IMG/VR virus record: IMGVR_UViG_3300030406_000488
Location: 1 to 24,159 of that record
Source of the DNA: a virus
Length of the DNA stretch: 24,159 nucleotides
Strand: one strand, 5' to 3'
Made by a program: the position numbers and the translations under genes. Below are positions 14,362-22,489 of this stretch, in pieces. The notes below the pieces were generated by a model, which saw only the letters and a program-made list of their open reading frames with translations, had not been told where the DNA came from and did no database searches. Each line of letters begins with the position of its first letter. Position 1 is the first letter of the stretch.

Positions 14362-14442
14362 CCTCTCTCCAAGTTTAAAGTGCAATTTCCCTGTGAAGCT
14401 AACAATAGCGTTCTTTAAATTACCTCTTAGTTTTTTGTATCG

Positions 14443-14559
14443 TTAGAAAAAGTAATAGTATCCCGAAACTATTACATAAGCCCAACAAACTATACATACA
14501 ACGCAGACACTACTGGTCACTGCTTTCAGTTTATTTACACTCCTTTTTATTAAGTTCAT
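14443..14559 (-). CDS. Possible nested small membrane peptide, 38 aa
   Basis: ATG at 14559 lies in another frame inside the 55-residue ORF. The stop is TAA at 14445-14443. The product has a basic N-terminus (MNLIKRSVNKLKAVTS), then one hydrophobic segment (about residues 17-38, SVCVVCIVCWAYVIVSGYYY) rich in Cys and Tyr. This is the layout of a one-pass membrane peptide with the N-terminus inside, such as small holins, antiholins or similar lysis helpers. The ribosome site is weak, and the last codons are the U-run of a hairpin terminator. It could equally be a chance ORF in the leader of the next gene. Confidence 0.4.
   Translation of the reverse strand: MNLIKRSVNKLKAVTSSVCVVCIVCWAYVIVSGYYYFF
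14447..14475 (-). terminator. Hairpin with U-run at the end of the lysis-like unit
   Basis: On the - strand, GTAATAGT (14475-14468) and ACTATTAC (14459-14452) form a perfect 8-bp stem with an 8-base loop, followed by TTTTT (14451-14447). The stem has only two G-C pairs, so termination may be partial and allow reading into the Thr-Asn-repeat gene. Confidence 0.45.
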
Positions 14560-14698
14560 TCCATCTTAGGAAGTTCTTTGTTTCTAAATCCCAAAACAAT
14601 CCTTTATAACAATTATCTTGAGAGTCTTCTTCTTCGTCTGCGAGTCCGTACCAATTCCAACGTCCGTCCTCGATAACGTCTTTTAATTTCTGTTTCAT
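14531..14698 (-). CDS. Small hypothetical protein after the holin, 55 aa
   Basis: ATG at 14698 overlaps the holin stop by one base (TAATG), and the frame ends with TAA at 14533-14531. The product is Trp-rich and acidic (begins MKQKLKDVIEDGRWNWYGLA, then DEEEDSQDN, YKGLFWDLETKNFLRWNEL). It has no membrane segment. The overlap with the holin stop supports translation by coupling. It may act with the holin, which is inferred from position only. The family is not recognised. Confidence 0.65.
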   Translation of the reverse strand: MKQKLKDVIEDGRWNWYGLADEEEDSQDNCYKGLFWDLETKNFLRWNELNKKECK

Positions 14699-15168
14699 TA
14701 ATCTGATTTATGTGATGCTCCAAAGTAGAAGCTGATTACTGCGGAAGCTAATCCACCTAGATATCCTAATACTAAGTTTATCAAAGCTTCTGAGTTTTGC
14801 TCTGGAGGTTGAAGAGTTACTAGAAATATATAACCCATGAAACCACCAACTACAGATACACCTACTATTCTAGCTGTCCAGTCTTTACTAAAAGCCTTTC
14901 TAGCATCTTGCGTGTCTCCTACTTCTAACTTAAATACATCTACATCAAGTTCTTTCATCTGTAGTTCAAAGTCTTGCTCTGCTTTTTTAAGCTCAAGCAT
15001 TTGTTCAGGAGTAGCTTCTTGTATAGCTTTTTCTATAGCCTTTGGTGTATTAGGTACACCTAAAACATCAGCTATCATATTAGCTGCCATACCACCCATA
15101 GGACCTCCAAGAGCAGTCCCTATCGTAGGAGCAACAGCACCTACTAAGTTTTTTAGCATATCTTTCAT
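14698..15168 (-). CDS. Holin of the GTA-type three-TM family, 156 aa
   Basis: The N-terminal part is Gly/Ala/Met-rich and hydrophobic (about residues 8-37), followed by a charged helical region with GDTQDARKAFSKDW, and two clear membrane helices (about 101-119, IVGVSVVGGFMGYIFLV, and 128-150, ALINLVLGYLGGLASAVISF). The order of a weak first hydrophobic part, a D-x-Q-D-A-R segment, a Trp and then two TM helices is that of the holin family named after gene transfer agents (PF11351 as I recall it). Such proteins permeabilise the inner membrane at lysis. No endolysin is recognisable next to it. The start overlaps the stop of the 49-residue ORF (ATGA). Confidence 0.75.
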   Translation of the reverse strand: MKDMLKNLVGAVAPTIGTALGGPMGGMAANMIADVLGVPNTPKAIEKAIQEATPEQMLELKKAEQDFELQMKELDVDVFKLEVGDTQDARKAFSKDWTARIVGVSVVGGFMGYIFLVTLQPPEQNSEALINLVLGYLGGLASAVISFYFGASHKSD

Positions 15169-15314
15169 TCTTCGTCCTTATATATTTCTGCCATAAGGTC
15201 TTCAAACATATTTCTGAAATCGTCTAAAGACATAAAGGGCATATCCTGTTTTACTTGATGAATGCAATACTGTCTATAGCATGCTTCGAGTTGACTTTCT
15301 AGATATAGAATCAT
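15165..15314 (-). CDS. Small acidic protein at the head of the lysis-like unit, 49 aa
   Basis: ATG at 15314, TGA at 15167-15165 overlapping the holin ATG. The product begins MILYLESQLEACYRQYCIHQ and continues with an acidic helical half (MSLDDFRNMFEDLMAEIYKDEE). Two Cys lie four residues apart (12 and 17). It fills the gap between the 1224-residue gene and the holin. The start lies 5 bases after the -10 of a perfect promoter, so the transcript would start at or within the ATG and no ribosome site is possible on it. Longer read-through transcripts also lack a clear Shine-Dalgarno. It may modulate the holin, which is inferred from position only. Confidence 0.65.
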   Translation of the reverse strand: MILYLESQLEACYRQYCIHQVKQDMPFMSLDDFRNMFEDLMAEIYKDEE

Positions 15315-15319
15315 ACTAC

Positions 15320-15348
15320 ATTATACACTTATTTAAACAAGTTGTCAA
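15320..15348 (-). promoter_or_regulatory. Perfect sigma70 consensus promoter of the lysis-like unit
   Basis: On the - strand TTGACA (15348-15343) and TATAAT (15325-15320) match in all twelve positions with a 17-base spacer. The -35 lies in the last codons of the 1224-residue gene (Leu-Asp-Asn), and the spacer covers its stop. Initiation is expected around 15314-15313, the first bases of the 49-residue ORF, which would make that mRNA leaderless. Confidence 0.75.
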
Positions 15349-18300
15349 GGAAACTAAGCATTTGTTTTGTAGTTGTTCCAGATTTAAAATCATAGTCTGC
15401 TAATTTAATAGCTTTTTGAACGTCTTCTTCATTTTCAAAGTAATAATCCATGTCACTACCTTCTCTACGACCTATAGCTCTTAACAAACCTCTATCGCCT
15501 TCTCTGGTGTATAAATCTCTTGCTTCATCAATATAACCTTGTACATCAGGATTATAATTTTCTTCTCCTTTCTTACCTGTTGCCCTTTGTATTTTTTCCT
15601 GTACAGTTCCTTTACGCCCACCACCAAGATACTCTGTCACTGCATGACCAAACGGGTCGTCAGTATCCGCATACCTTTTTAGTTTTGTTTTCATATCCCG
15701 TAAAGGAGCTCGCATTCCTGCAATCTTACTATCAAAGGCTCCAAATCTATTACCTTGCTCTCCACCATAAGTTTTTCCCGGTACAAAGCCCGCCCAATAA
15801 TCAAACTTAGCTTCTATATTTCCAAAGTTATTTGCTCTACCACCATTGCTGAACCCAAGCCTATCCATTTCTTCTTGATAAGGTTCACCAGTAAATTTAT
15901 TTATTCTGAAAGCAGGGTTTTCTTTTGTAAAAGGAACTTTGTCACCTTCAACAAAACCACCAGTCACAAACTGTGCTCTATATTCGTAGGGTTGTCCGGT
16001 GTATGGGTCAACACGTATAGAACCACCAGTAGCTCTAAGAAGTCTTTTAGGTTCGTCTTCTTTACCTGCAACAAACTCTGCTACTTCTCTAGTCGTTCCT
16101 CTAATTTTTTTAGTTGCTTCTTTAGCTGCTTGCTGCATAGGTGTATAAGGCTCTCTAAAGCCTGTATATTCTTCCATGATATCACCCACAGCTCTATCAA
16201 AAATATTCTTTGTACCTATTAACGGAGCTTTACGAGCTGCTGTTTCTAACAAACCTCTATTGTAGAATGCAAGACCTATAATGTCATTTATAACGGGGCC
16301 GCCAACTCCGGCAGAAGCTAGTAAAGGATTCTGACCATAAGCCATTCCTTCGGCTACTCTAACACCATATTCAAGCGGACCTAAAAGCCCAACTCTTTGA
16401 AAAGCTTTTAATGTATCTCTCCAGTCTTCACCATCACGTTCAATACGCTCTCTGTTTTCTTCTGAGGTTCTCCAATAGTTTGTAGCTTTTGCTACGTTAG
16501 TAGCCATTACTGCGAAGGCAGCTATCTTTGGAGCGTTTACAGTTGGGTCAGTAATAATATCTCTAGCAAAGTTTTTAAGAACAGTATTACCAAACACTGT
16601 AGGATATCTTAAAAACTGTGTGAATATATCTACTCTAGGATTTGTCATGTAGGTTGGAACTGTGCCGAACTCTCTAGAGGTTTGTAAGATTATGGAGTTT
16701 GTAAATCTACCTGCACCTTTAACAATATCTCTATAAAAAGGATTTTTTCTATCTGCTCCTTCTTCTAACCACTTAATACCTTGTTCAACATTAATACCTA
16801 AATCAAACAACTCTCCTTTTAGTTTCTGTACTTCAACAGAAGGTGTAGCACTAATTCTTTCTTCTCTACTAACCTTGCTAAGTTTTTTTAAGTTTTCTGT
16901 AATTAAATCTTTACCTGTAGAAAACGAAGCAAGCTGTACAGTTTTTGTCCAAGGAACCAACAAGTTAAATCTATAAAATCTTCTAGCTTGTTTTTTCAGA
17001 AACTCATTCTGTAATCCCTCTCCTGCTAAACGATTCGTCACATCACCCATTGCTTCATCAACAGCAATAAATACACTGTTCATTTCTCTACGGATTTCAT
17101 CGTCAGTTAAATTATGTTTTTCTTTTAGTATCTGACCTACTTCATCTGTAAAAATTTTATGTCCTCTCGTAACTCCTTCTTGTACTCCTTTAACTGCGGA
17201 GCTTACTGGAGCTTTTGCAAAAGGTATTAAGGCCTCTGTAACAGATGAAATAGTTGCAAGCGGTAGATAAGCCATTGCATTAGCTAACTTAGTTGTATCA
17301 TAGATACCTTGTATTAAACCACTATCAAAGTAGTCTACTTGTCCTGTAATAGATTTGTAGACGTTAATAATATCTTTTTTATCTTTAGCAGTTAATGTAA
17401 TATTTTTTTCTGCTAGTTCTTCTTCAATAGGTTTAATAAATCTATCAACAAATTGGTCTTCATTGTTTCGTTTAAATAATATTAAACTATCCTTATCTGT
17501 CTTCCCAATAACTTTAGTATCTTGACCGGGACTTAAAAAATGCTTTCTGTGCTCAATAGTCTTTGCAGCATTCATATAGTAATTAGTTGTCACCGGGACT
17601 AAATCATTTGTTAAAAACTTTGCAAACTTATTATCATCTAAATTTTCAAACACACGGGCTTGTGTTAATAGATTCGAATGAGAGCCATAAAGTTCGTTCT
17701 GCTTGTTAAGCATACCATCTACAACTTCTTTCACTTTGTTTTCAGGAACAATATTGTTAGAAACTAACAAAGCTTCAAATTCTTCACGTCCTTTTTTAGA
17801 AGCAATAACTTCTCTGTTCCATTGTCTAGGAAAATAATTTTCTATTTTTTGTGGATTTAAACCAACTTCAATTGCATCTTCTCTAATTTTATCAAAAAAC
17901 CCTCGTAGGTCTTCTGCAACCTTTTGTACATTTTTACTGTATTGTGATACGTTTTTTTCACCCCTTAAAATCTTTATAACTGCAGCTTCATCTTCAGGTA
18001 ATATTTGTCCAGACTTTCTAATCGGAGCTACAATAGCATCAAAGTCTAATAGGTAGTTTCCTCTTCTTTCTCCTAAGTCTTCCGCATAACTAAAACCAAG
18101 TCTTCTTGTAGACCTTTGTGTTAGTCCTTTACCAAACTCATGTGTAAATTTTTGTCCGAGCATTCTAGCAGTAGGAGAAAACTCTGCCATAGTTTTTAGA
18201 ACTCTTGCAGGACTACCAATACTTTTACCTAATATTTTATCTTTAGCCTTTCTAAATTTATACTTTGTTTCTTCTATACCTGTAACACTTCCTCGATAGT

Positions 18301-19003
18301 CATCATTAGAATAAAGCCTACTAAGCCTATCATTAAACAAAGCATTACGCTGTACTAAGTTACCAACAATCCCACCAGTTAAAGCACCAATAGCAGCAGA
18401 ACCGGCAAGCTCTGTATTGGAGTAGAGTCTGCGAATGTCTGTATTGAGTTCTGTGTTTTGTCTAAAGTGATTATCTAATCCTGTCCACGTACCTACTTCT
18501 GCCCCTGTAATTAAAGAAGCTTTACGTATTTGACTTTTACCTAAGTCTTCAAGATTGTTTTTAGCAATAGCTTTGGCACCTTTAAGTCCGGCAGTAGCTA
18601 TTCCTTGTCTAGCTGCAAGAGAAGTTCCACCTGTAATTGGTGTTAAGAATGCTGCTGCAATTGCTGTAGGGTCGGTAGCTATGTCAATAGTGGCATCTTT
18701 GATAAGCTCTGCATATTGTTTGAAGCTACCCATGTCTGCGTTATCAAAACGATTACGCAAATAACGATAGTCTTTTTTTTGTTGCTTAGTAAACTTTCCG
18801 CTATCTGAGGCACGTTGCATGCCTTGAAAGAGATTAAAGTCAGCGTCTCTTAAATACTCAAAAACATCATCAGAGTTTTCACCAATAGATTCTAAGAATC
18901 TTTCGGATACTTTTTGAAACTCATCATTTTGTTCTAAGTCATCTAAGGTGTAACCTTGAAGTAAACGAGAAGTTTTACGTCTTTTTGAAGAAAGTTTTGC
19001 CAT
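15329..19003 (-). CDS. Large putative internal virion (DNA ejection) protein, gp16-like by position and size, 1224 aa
   Basis: The N-terminal 110 residues are charged and helical. Then come long Ala/Gly-rich hydrophobic stretches (about 112-150, 195-217 and a third in the middle, NAMAYLPLATISSVTEALIPFA) that could enter membranes. The rest is helical. Near the C-terminus two related motifs, RVDPYTGQPYEY (997-1008) and RINKFTGEPYQE (about 1033-1044), lie 36 residues apart within Gly-rich segments. Size and place after the 635-residue gene match T7 gp16 (1318), which forms the ejection channel through the cell envelope. I see no clear transglycosylase catalytic motif, so lysozyme-like activity is not claimed. 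The role is from context. The ATG lies 2 bases after the upstream stop. Confidence 0.75.
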   Translation of the reverse strand: MAKLSSKRRKTSRLLQGYTLDDLEQNDEFQKVSERFLESIGENSDDVFEYLRDADFNLFQGMQRASDSGKFTKQQKKDYRYLRNRFDNADMGSFKQYAELIKDATIDIATDPTAIAAAFLTPITGGTSLAARQGIATAGLKGAKAIAKNNLEDLGKSQIRKASLITGAEVGTWTGLDNHFRQNTELNTDIRRLYSNTELAGSAAIGALTGGIVGNLVQRNALFNDRLSRLYSNDDYRGSVTGIEETKYKFRKAKDKILGKSIGSPARVLKTMAEFSPTARMLGQKFTHEFGKGLTQRSTRRLGFSYAEDLGERRGNYLLDFDAIVAPIRKSGQILPEDEAAVIKILRGEKNVSQYSKNVQKVAEDLRGFFDKIREDAIEVGLNPQKIENYFPRQWNREVIASKKGREEFEALLVSNNIVPENKVKEVVDGMLNKQNELYGSHSNLLTQARVFENLDDNKFAKFLTNDLVPVTTNYYMNAAKTIEHRKHFLSPGQDTKVIGKTDKDSLILFKRNNEDQFVDRFIKPIEEELAEKNITLTAKDKKDIINVYKSITGQVDYFDSGLIQGIYDTTKLANAMAYLPLATISSVTEALIPFAKAPVSSAVKGVQEGVTRGHKIFTDEVGQILKEKHNLTDDEIRREMNSVFIAVDEAMGDVTNRLAGEGLQNEFLKKQARRFYRFNLLVPWTKTVQLASFSTGKDLITENLKKLSKVSREERISATPSVEVQKLKGELFDLGINVEQGIKWLEEGADRKNPFYRDIVKGAGRFTNSIILQTSREFGTVPTYMTNPRVDIFTQFLRYPTVFGNTVLKNFARDIITDPTVNAPKIAAFAVMATNVAKATNYWRTSEENRERIERDGEDWRDTLKAFQRVGLLGPLEYGVRVAEGMAYGQNPLLASAGVGGPVINDIIGLAFYNRGLLETAARKAPLIGTKNIFDRAVGDIMEEYTGFREPYTPMQQAAKEATKKIRGTTREVAEFVAGKEDEPKRLLRATGGSIRVDPYTGQPYEYRAQFVTGGFVEGDKVPFTKENPAFRINKFTGEPYQEEMDRLGFSNGGRANNFGNIEAKFDYWAGFVPGKTYGGEQGNRFGAFDSKIAGMRAPLRDMKTKLKRYADTDDPFGHAVTEYLGGGRKGTVQEKIQRATGKKGEENYNPDVQGYIDEARDLYTREGDRGLLRAIGRREGSDMDYYFENEEDVQKAIKLADYDFKSGTTTKQMLSFLDNLFK

Positions 19004-19005
19004 GA

Positions 19006-20913
19006 TTAATCTTTATCTTCGTCTTCACCACTTTCAACATAACTTTTTCCAAGAGCTAGTAAGGAACCGCCAAATATAATTTTGTTTTGACCAACAGTTC
19101 CTTTAAATGCAACTCCAGGAATTTTTAATAATTCAGTAGAAAGTTTGTCGACATCTAAAGACTTACCACTTTTACTTAATGAGTTATACATAGCTTTTTC
19201 TGTTCTAGTTAAATTATCTGGATTAAAGTTTTTTACGTTAAGTTTGTTAAAAAATCTTTGTCCAAGTCTACTTGACATTAAAGCTTGTGCGACTCTAGGC
19301 ATCATAGCTTTTCCGGCTATTCTAAGTCCTCCACCAACAAGTCCTGCTCCGGGTATTAACCATAAAGCATCTGTAACGTCTAGTTCTTCCCCAAATATAA
19401 ACTCAGCTACTGGACCAATGTAGGAATAGTCTTTGACATCATCATAAAAAGTCTTTTCAGGACTATTTTCACTAAATGAGTTTGCTAACGCTTGCTGTCT
19501 TTCTTCAAGAGAGGCTAAATTATTTATAGCTAAAACTCTATCAAGTTGAATATTTTCTGTTATTTTTTCATCTCCTTCGAATGAAGCATCAATATCCAAA
19601 GCCATATTTTCAACCACTCTATCTATTTCTATTTGTCGTAAATTCTCATTTTTAATTTCTTTTTTAATACTATCTATGTATTGTTGCATTTTTGAAGTAT
19701 CAATTTGAGCTTCACCTGTAATATCTTCTAACGCTGAATCAATGTCATACAAAGTCATAGTACCATAAGACGGATTACCCTCTAGTTTATTATTAACTAA
19801 ATGCCTTCCTGCTACATTTAAAGCTAACGCAGGACTTAAATCTCCACCAGAAATTTTTAAGATTTGTTGTTGTAATCCTAAAGCTGTATTAGCAAATCCT
19901 AACTGAGATACTTCATCTGGATAAGCTTTTACAAATGCATCTCCTGCTGCTGTTCCCTCTAGACTATTACTTATTGCACCATACGCAGCTACTTGCTCAG
20001 CTCTATTAAAGGTTAATTGAGAAGAAAGTATTGGGGCTCCTTTAATAGTTTCACTTCCTACAGAAGTCATTTTACCATTTACTAAAGCTAAAGTTGTAAT
20101 CAGTTTATCGTTAGTATTTGTCTCAGGATTTGTAAACTCAGTGACTTCCATTTGAACAGTTTCTTGATTATACTTTTGAACTGTCTCTGGATTATCTTTA
20201 ATATATTTTGCAAGCGAAGAAATAGGACTGCCTGTTTCTCCATAAGCTCTTACTGCTTCTCGAGCAGCTTTAAACTGTTCACCTACCAGACTACCAACAA
20301 TTCTTTCTTTTGCATTTTTATCTTCTTGAGCTAAAGTTTCTGGAGTATGTGACTTATAAGTTTTATAAATTTTATTACCAAACAACGCTCCTAAACTTCT
20401 TGGAGCTTTACCACCCTCAACTCTCGCAGCAGCAATAGCATCTTCTTTAGTAATGTTAGGAATATTTAATTGAGCATCAATACTTTTATTCCATGCATCA
20501 AAACTAACTTGATTCTTTTTAAATTCTTCCACAACTTGCTCAATACCATCTTGGATATTAGTATAGACAATACCTTCATCCGCTTGTAGATACTCATCAA
20601 GTTGTCCTCGAATATCTGCCTCGTACATTTGTTGACGACTTAAACCTTGAGCTTCATAATCTGAAATACGTTTTTGTGTTGCTTGAGCACTTTCTAATTG
20701 TGTTTGCCACCAACTATTTTCCACAACTCTAGAGTTTTCTAAGGCATCGGCTTTTTCATTTATAAACCAATTCGCACCCGTCAGGGCTAAGTTTGCAAGC
20801 TGTAAATTTTTAGCAAACTTCTCCTGCTTCTTAGCTTGTTCTTCTCTATAGTCACGGGCTTTTGCAAATTGCTCTTGTGCAAAGTCTGCTCCGCCTTCTT
20901 CATATCTTGCCAT
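19006..20913 (-). CDS. Putative internal virion protein, gp15-like by position and size, 635 aa
   Basis: The N-terminal 140 residues are helical and rich in Gln, Glu, Lys and Ala (FAQEQFAKARDYREEQAKKQ, QLDEYLQADEG). The middle is mixed helical with Asn and Thr. Near the C-terminus (about 516-534) is a Gly-rich hydrophobic segment (WLIPGAGLVGGGLRIAG), and the tail is acidic (GEDEDKD). There is no enzyme motif. Size and its place between two smaller structural-type genes and a 1200-residue gene match T7 gp15 (747), part of the ejection tube. The assignment is by synteny only. The start lies 3 bases after the upstream stop, so it belongs to one long late operon. Confidence 0.7.
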   Translation of the reverse strand: MARYEEGGADFAQEQFAKARDYREEQAKKQEKFAKNLQLANLALTGANWFINEKADALENSRVVENSWWQTQLESAQATQKRISDYEAQGLSRQQMYEADIRGQLDEYLQADEGIVYTNIQDGIEQVVEEFKKNQVSFDAWNKSIDAQLNIPNITKEDAIAAARVEGGKAPRSLGALFGNKIYKTYKSHTPETLAQEDKNAKERIVGSLVGEQFKAAREAVRAYGETGSPISSLAKYIKDNPETVQKYNQETVQMEVTEFTNPETNTNDKLITTLALVNGKMTSVGSETIKGAPILSSQLTFNRAEQVAAYGAISNSLEGTAAGDAFVKAYPDEVSQLGFANTALGLQQQILKISGGDLSPALALNVAGRHLVNNKLEGNPSYGTMTLYDIDSALEDITGEAQIDTSKMQQYIDSIKKEIKNENLRQIEIDRVVENMALDIDASFEGDEKITENIQLDRVLAINNLASLEERQQALANSFSENSPEKTFYDDVKDYSYIGPVAEFIFGEELDVTDALWLIPGAGLVGGGLRIAGKAMMPRVAQALMSSRLGQRFFNKLNVKNFNPDNLTRTEKAMYNSLSKSGKSLDVDKLSTELLKIPGVAFKGTVGQNKIIFGGSLLALGKSYVESGEDEDKD

Positions 20914-20916
20914 CTT

Positions 20917-21501
20917 TTACTCCGGTCTTCCTAATAAACTTTCGGGTTGCTCTTGTGGTTCAGGTCGTGCTAATAAACTTTCAGGAATCTCTAACTCTTC
21001 AATATCTTCCATGATTTCTTCAGGTAACGCACCAGAAGGAACACCAACTTTTTCTTGTGTTAATTTAGATAAATTTTTAGCTTTCATGTTAGCTACATCT
21101 TCTTCATCTTCTGGACTTAAATCTTCTTCTTCATCACCATAGATTCTAAACTCAACACCTGCTTTTTCTGCTAGTGCCATAAGTAAATACATCATAGGCT
21201 CAATAAGCATCATCATTAAGTCAGGGTTCCATTTACCTTCTTGAAAACCTCTTTGAAGTATTTGTAGTGTGATATCTGAAACTGGAACTCCATTTCCCAT
21301 AGCTATTATAAGAGGAACAAAAATATCTTCTTCTAATAGTTCTTCAGCCATATAGTTTAAAGCTTCTCTAAAGTCTGTAAACTCAGGCGGTCCTTCCCAA
21401 GGATAAGGAGTATCTGGACTGTTGGTTAAAGACTGTCCGGGAATCGGACTACCTGCATTTACTAATGCATCAATTCCGTCTTGGTTATATATCTCTGCCA
21501 T
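20917..21501 (-). CDS. Acidic hypothetical structural-type protein, 194 aa
   Basis: The N-terminus is polar with a Pro-rich bend (PDTPYPWEGPPEFTDFREAL), then helices with Met/Leu-rich hydrophobic faces (IFVPLIIAMGNGVPVSDITL, then LMMMLIEPMMYLLMALAEKA, about residues 95-115), then a very acidic segment (YGDEEEDLSPEDEEDV). The tail repeats PESLL-x-RPE twice. It could be amphipathic or buried in a complex rather than a true membrane protein. The strong negative charge contrasts with the strongly positive upstream neighbour (323 residues), so they might pair. I do not recognise the family. Its position within the late operon suggests a virion protein. Confidence 0.75.
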   Translation of the reverse strand: MAEIYNQDGIDALVNAGSPIPGQSLTNSPDTPYPWEGPPEFTDFREALNYMAEELLEEDIFVPLIIAMGNGVPVSDITLQILQRGFQEGKWNPDLMMMLIEPMMYLLMALAEKAGVEFRIYGDEEEDLSPEDEEDVANMKAKNLSKLTQEKVGVPSGALPEEIMEDIEELEIPESLLARPEPQEQPESLLGRPE

Positions 21502-21506
21502 TTCTT

Positions 21507-22478
21507 TTAGCCTCCAAAATTAAGTACAGGATTTAGCATGGCTACTTTTCTTGTATGATTAACATCTCTATCAACATTAGCAAGTGTTTCTAAATAAGGT
21601 ACATGAGCTAAACTGGTACCTCCAAATGAGCTTCCACCCTGTAAATAGTTTGAATTAATTTTAGAAAAATCTTGTTCATTGAAAACACCAGTATTTGCAA
21701 ATCCTGATAAAGAAGGTAAATCAATACCAATACTATATTGAGTCATTGTAGGAGGTTCTCCTGCTGCAGCATATTTTAATCTTTGTGTTAGTCCTGATTT
21801 AATTGCTGATTCAGTCATTGCTTTAGGGTCACTAAGTCCGGCTTTAACACCTTCAAAAGCTTCTGATGCATAGTCTTTAGCTCTATCTAGTAAGTTTGAG
21901 GGTTTAGGAGTGTCCGTTAAAACATCAGGAATTTCTACATCAGGAATCTCTGGAGTTGCTGCAGCTCTTAACCTATCTTCTGTTGTTGCTCTAGCCGGGA
22001 CACCTGTTTCAACATCTGAAATTTTAGCTTCAGTAATTTTTGTTAAATCTACTTCTGGCACTTCTTTAGGTGCAAACACAGATGTTCTACCTTCGCTCAA
22101 TGTAAATCCTTCACCTTTCAAAAAATTACCTGCTCTATCTAAACCATTACCAATTGCTTCTGTAATAGTACTATAAGCATTCCCTATTGTCGAGCCGGCA
22201 GCATGTATACCTTGCATTGCTTTACCAACACCAGACATAAAAGCATTGCTAGAACCTGCCAGATTCGCTGCAAAGCTTCCAAATCGGGAGCCTATACCAC
22301 CCATGAATCTACTGAGTCCTGACATAGCATAGGGCATTAAAAACATCATCCCAAGTTGTCCTACAATGCCAAGTTTACCAAAAGCTTTGCCTATCTTTCC
22401 GACAACTTTTTTAATACCCTTACCAATTTTCTTAACAACTTTTTTTAGTCCTTTAAAAGCTTTCTTTAAAATACCCAT
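21507..22478 (-). CDS. Lys-rich, membrane-active-looking virion protein, 323 aa
   Basis: The first 36 residues contain 13 Lys and no acidic residue, arranged with Ile, Val, Leu, Phe and Gly in an amphipathic pattern (MGILKKAFKGLKKVVKKIGK, then more of the same). Then follows a hydrophobic Met/Gly/Phe-rich stretch (about 38-75). The rest is polar (Asp/Glu/Ala/Thr) with a basic-neutral C-terminus. Such a start resembles membrane-disrupting peptides. In a virion it would suit a protein that inserts into the cell envelope, e.g. the gp14-type member of the ejection set. This is inference from composition and place. The ribosome site is AAAGGAAAAAA. Confidence 0.75.
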   Translation of the reverse strand: MGILKKAFKGLKKVVKKIGKGIKKVVGKIGKAFGKLGIVGQLGMMFLMPYAMSGLSRFMGGIGSRFGSFAANLAGSSNAFMSGVGKAMQGIHAAGSTIGNAYSTITEAIGNGLDRAGNFLKGEGFTLSEGRTSVFAPKEVPEVDLTKITEAKISDVETGVPARATTEDRLRAAATPEIPDVEIPDVLTDTPKPSNLLDRAKDYASEAFEGVKAGLSDPKAMTESAIKSGLTQRLKYAAAGEPPTMTQYSIGIDLPSLSGFANTGVFNEQDFSKINSNYLQGGSSFGGTSLAHVPYLETLANVDRDVNHTRKVAMLNPVLNFGG

Positions 22479-22489
22479 ATTTTTTCCTT

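Noticed and set aside
13303-14445. Thr-Asn protein as an in-frame extension of the 38-residue membrane peptide by stop read-through
   Set aside because: The two frames are joined by only one stop (14445-14443), but the second has its own ribosome site and signal peptide, so a separate start is simpler.
14105-14446. Forward Val/Leu/Phe-rich 113-residue ORF resembling a membrane protein
   Set aside because: It is the complement of the Thr-Asn repeat: AAY/ACN codons read backward give GTN, TTN and similar, so hydrophobicity is an artefact.
15520-16222. Forward ORFs (96 and 155 residues) opposite the 1224-residue gene
   Set aside because: They are antisense to a continuous long coding frame, Ser/Phe/Tyr-rich, and without ribosome sites.
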